From Nageia nagi (Eukaryota > Pinophyta), in the NCBI GenBank assembly GCA_050084985.1, contig JBITNC010000001.1:159402001-159466000 (forward strand): a DNA stretch of 64,000 nucleotides. The letters are read 5' to 3'. This document shows, piece after piece, positions 61,825 through 64,000 of this stretch (the stretch's first letter is position 1; each line of letters starts with the position of its first letter). The notes below the pieces were generated by a model. It worked only from the letters and a program-made list of their open reading frames with translations, had not been told where the DNA came from and did not search any database. The position numbers were made by a program, and so were the translations under genes.

Positions 61825-62138
61825 AAAGTAGTTACGATGGCTTGGGGAGTTAAATTCAAAACTATTTTTCTCCACAAGTCCCTAACTACTCTATCTGATG
61901 GGTCAAAGGCTACCTTTATCAATTTAATCAATTTTGGTGTAGGAAGACATCTATGTGGGATAAAGTACATCAAGCTAGAACCCATGGGTGAATGTGTAAT
62001 ATGATTAAATCTTAAAACTAGGCACTTACCTTTAGCTGTGCTCTTTGGATTCTTATCTCTTACAGTGATCTTGATAACCAAAAATAGCTCCATGGAGTTA
62101 GTGAACTTCTTCAAATTCTTACCCTAAGTGTGAGACAT
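61825..62138 (-). pseudogene. Gypsy post-integrase ORF, proximal part
   Basis: The frame opens at an ATG (62138-62136), meets a TAG after four codons, then is open through KGKCLVLRFNHITHSPMG and DPSDRVVRDLWRKIVLNL until Copia-B cuts it at 61825. The same frame resumes beyond Copia-B at 53315, after allowing for the single AAAGT target, so the two parts were one gene of roughly 1100 codons. The family is not recognised. It starts about 420 bp after the end of the gypsy integrase and has the same orientation. Confidence 0.55.
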
Positions 62139-62555
62139 CTAAATTACTTTGAAACATTGAAACTACCCTCGAATACTTATTGCCTTACTACAACAATGCT
62201 TTCAAACTCCTCACTTTTTAGAAAACTCAGATATTAGATTCTCTAAACTTAGAAACTCTATCTACTCTAGAAAACTTTATGCTCAACTAAAACCAATTGC
62301 TCAAGGATATGGAGTTTATCTTGAATGCATTCAAACCCTTATACAAGCAATACATTTATATTTTCATTAAAAATGAATTGTGTAAACTCTCTTATTTAGT
62401 ATTCTTCACACAATGTAATGGCTGGGCTGACTTCATTAAATATTGACATGACTTTGTTGGAAATCGAGACCTTGGAGCAACAAACAAAATAAATGCATAA
62501 AGCAAACACATTTAGAAATATTTACAAAGTAATGTACATCCATTTCAACTTAATT
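62139..62555 (-). other. Spacer between gypsy pol and the downstream ORF
   Basis: No supported coding content. Stops occur in all frames. Confidence 0.5.
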
Positions 62556-64000
62556 TCCTACCCATGTAGGTTAGTAATGCTTTAAATGTTAACCATTTAC
62601 TGTAATTGGTAATTCATGCCCATTAAGCTCGACCAATACAAAGGCATTCTCTATAATATATTTTGCTATTATATAAGGCTTGGACCATAATGATTCAAAC
62701 TTCTTATGTTTTTTTGGCTTTGCCCTATCCTCATTCCATTTTAGAACCAACTCTCCCTCTTTGAAACTTTTTGATGATGCTTTTTGGCTATCAAACAATT
62801 TCTTTATAATTCTACTCCTTTTTTTGTAAATTGGTATAAGCTTTTTCTCGAGATTCCTTGAGATGCAATAGTTCATTCATCCAAACTTGTAATGATTCAA
62901 ACTTACCTCTATATTCTTGAGTAATCCTTAGAGCCAGGAGCTCTATGTGACTGGGCAATTGAGACCTTTTTCCATATACAAGCACATGAGGGCTAGTTTT
63001 GATTAAAGATTTAACGATAATCCTATCTGCCCATAAGGCCCAATTTAGCTTCTCATGCCATGAATAGGGGTTATATTCCATTATTATTTTCAAGATTCTT
63101 ACCAAGTTTTTGTTAGTAGATTCAGCCAATCCATTTCCTTAAGGATAATAATTCAAAGAAGCTTTCCAGTAAATACCATACTTCAAAACAAACTTAGATA
63201 CTTTAGTTCCAAAGAAGGTCATAGCATTATCAAATATAATTGTTTGGGGGATGCCATACTTGGTTATTAGTTTTTAAATGAACTTGATAATGGTTTTTTG
63301 ATCTACTTCTCTAATAGATTTAGCCTCCCACCACTTGGTAAAATAATCAGTTGTAGTGAGAATATATTTGTGTTCGATTGAAGAATTAGGATTAATAACC
63401 CCAATGAAATCCAACCCCCATTGCTGAAAGGTTTATTCTACAATAATTGGTTGTAATGGTAGAGCTACATTTCTCCTTCAACCTACAAATTTTTGACATT
63501 CCTCATAGATTTTGGCTTTTGTAAATGCCTCTTGAAACATGGTAGGCCAGCAATAACCTACCTATACAATTTTTCCCATTGTAGTATGGCTGGAATAATA
63601 TCCCTCGAAAACCTTGAAATGGAACTCCTTGATTAACTAGGTAGTTTTGGATGAAGGTACACACCTTAATAAGACCCCATCATGCTTTCTTCTATATAGA
63701 ACCTCATTTATCTCCATATAGTTTCGGGCATGAATCATAAATCTCCTTCTTTATGAAGCATTGAGATGTGAAGGTAATTTTTTGGTCTAGAAGTACTTAC
63801 CGAACTAAGACATCCAATCTTCTACTTCATAATTAGGACTTGCATTCAAATCTTCCTATTCAATGAAATACATAATTCTTTCTCCTTGATCCATTTCATT
63901 TGCTAGCTATTTGCAAAGAGATCTTTCCCTTATAAGCTTGGTGGGATGAATCTTTACATCATATTTAAGGATTTTAGAGATCCACTTGAGTCTTCCCTCA
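62556..64000 (-). pseudogene. Ty3/gypsy RNase H end and integrase, runs off the window
   Basis: The minus strand from 64000 reads EGRLKWISKILKYDVKI (end of RNase H), then a linker, then the integrase. The zinc-binding HHCC region (about 63640-63490) has SSHTTMGKI and YEECQKF, with the first Cys of the pair replaced by Tyr. The catalytic motifs are DFIGV (about 63410), IIFDNAMTFF (about 63230) and GNGLAESTNKN (63145-63110). The C-terminal part has ALWADR, SPHVLVYGKRSQLP, GELVLKWNEDRAKP and WSKPYIIAKYI, with the end ELPITVNG near 62590. Scattered stops and frameshifts (between 63129 and 62812) make it inactive. The rest of pol lies beyond the right edge. Confidence 0.9.

Overview
This window is plant nuclear DNA from a large, transposon-filled genome. 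The evidence is AT-rich, CpG-poor sequence, Ty1/copia and Ty3/gypsy polyproteins with plant-type motifs, a plant LINE with a DUF4283-type ORF1, a PPR gene fragment, and a SWIM-domain transposase-like gene of a plant family. The deep nesting and age spread suit a gymnosperm or another very large plant genome, but the sequence alone does not prove the clade. I see no intact host gene, no RNA gene and no CRISPR or prokaryotic feature.

Layout. 1-7421: old intergenic DNA with an unrecognised decayed reading frame (minus, 733-1690), a PPR pseudogene fragment (3525-3780) and several tandem duplications. 7422-16722: a nearly complete Ty1/copia element, Copia-A, on the plus strand, with 472-bp LTRs and a GTATA target duplication. 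Its gag-pol is one reading frame broken only by five stop codons. 16723-24080: degraded DNA holding a Ty3/gypsy gag-protease remnant (minus) and a 1.38-kb LTR (22042-23417). 24081-46272: a second copia element, Copia-C (minus), whose 0.25-kb LTRs and ATCAA target duplications lie 22 kb apart because a 16-kb inverted-repeat DNA element (about 29365-45508) sits in its leader.

That inverted-repeat element has foldback-like termini of about 0.8 kb. Each terminus has a short unique outer part and an array of hairpin-forming tandem repeats. It carries a decayed SWIM-family transposase-like gene with an 11-residue repeat tail (plus, 32130-34822), a third hairpin-type array (36130-36800), and a decayed multi-exon gene whose last exon resembles the C-terminal region of plant NT-C2 (EEIG1/EHBP1-type) proteins (minus, 38074-40840). 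A probable solo LTR (41096-41684) has inserted into it.

46273-64000: a LINE (plus, about 46950-48600) with ORF1 and the start of the endonuclease ORF2, adjoined by a Ty3/gypsy element on the minus strand that runs off the right edge. The gypsy element has an integrase and a long, unrecognised post-integrase reading frame. That frame is cut in two by Copia-B (53316-61824, minus, AAAGT target duplication), a decayed relative of Copia-A.

The most unusual observations are: an 11-fold tandem array of a short hairpin with compensatory stem changes in the Copia-A 3' region; a predicted roughly 3-kb leader intron shared by Copia-A and Copia-B; the foldback-like element with its two genes; seven TGACATCA-type sites in a probable gypsy LTR; and the interrupted post-integrase ORF. 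Family names come from motif recognition without database searches.
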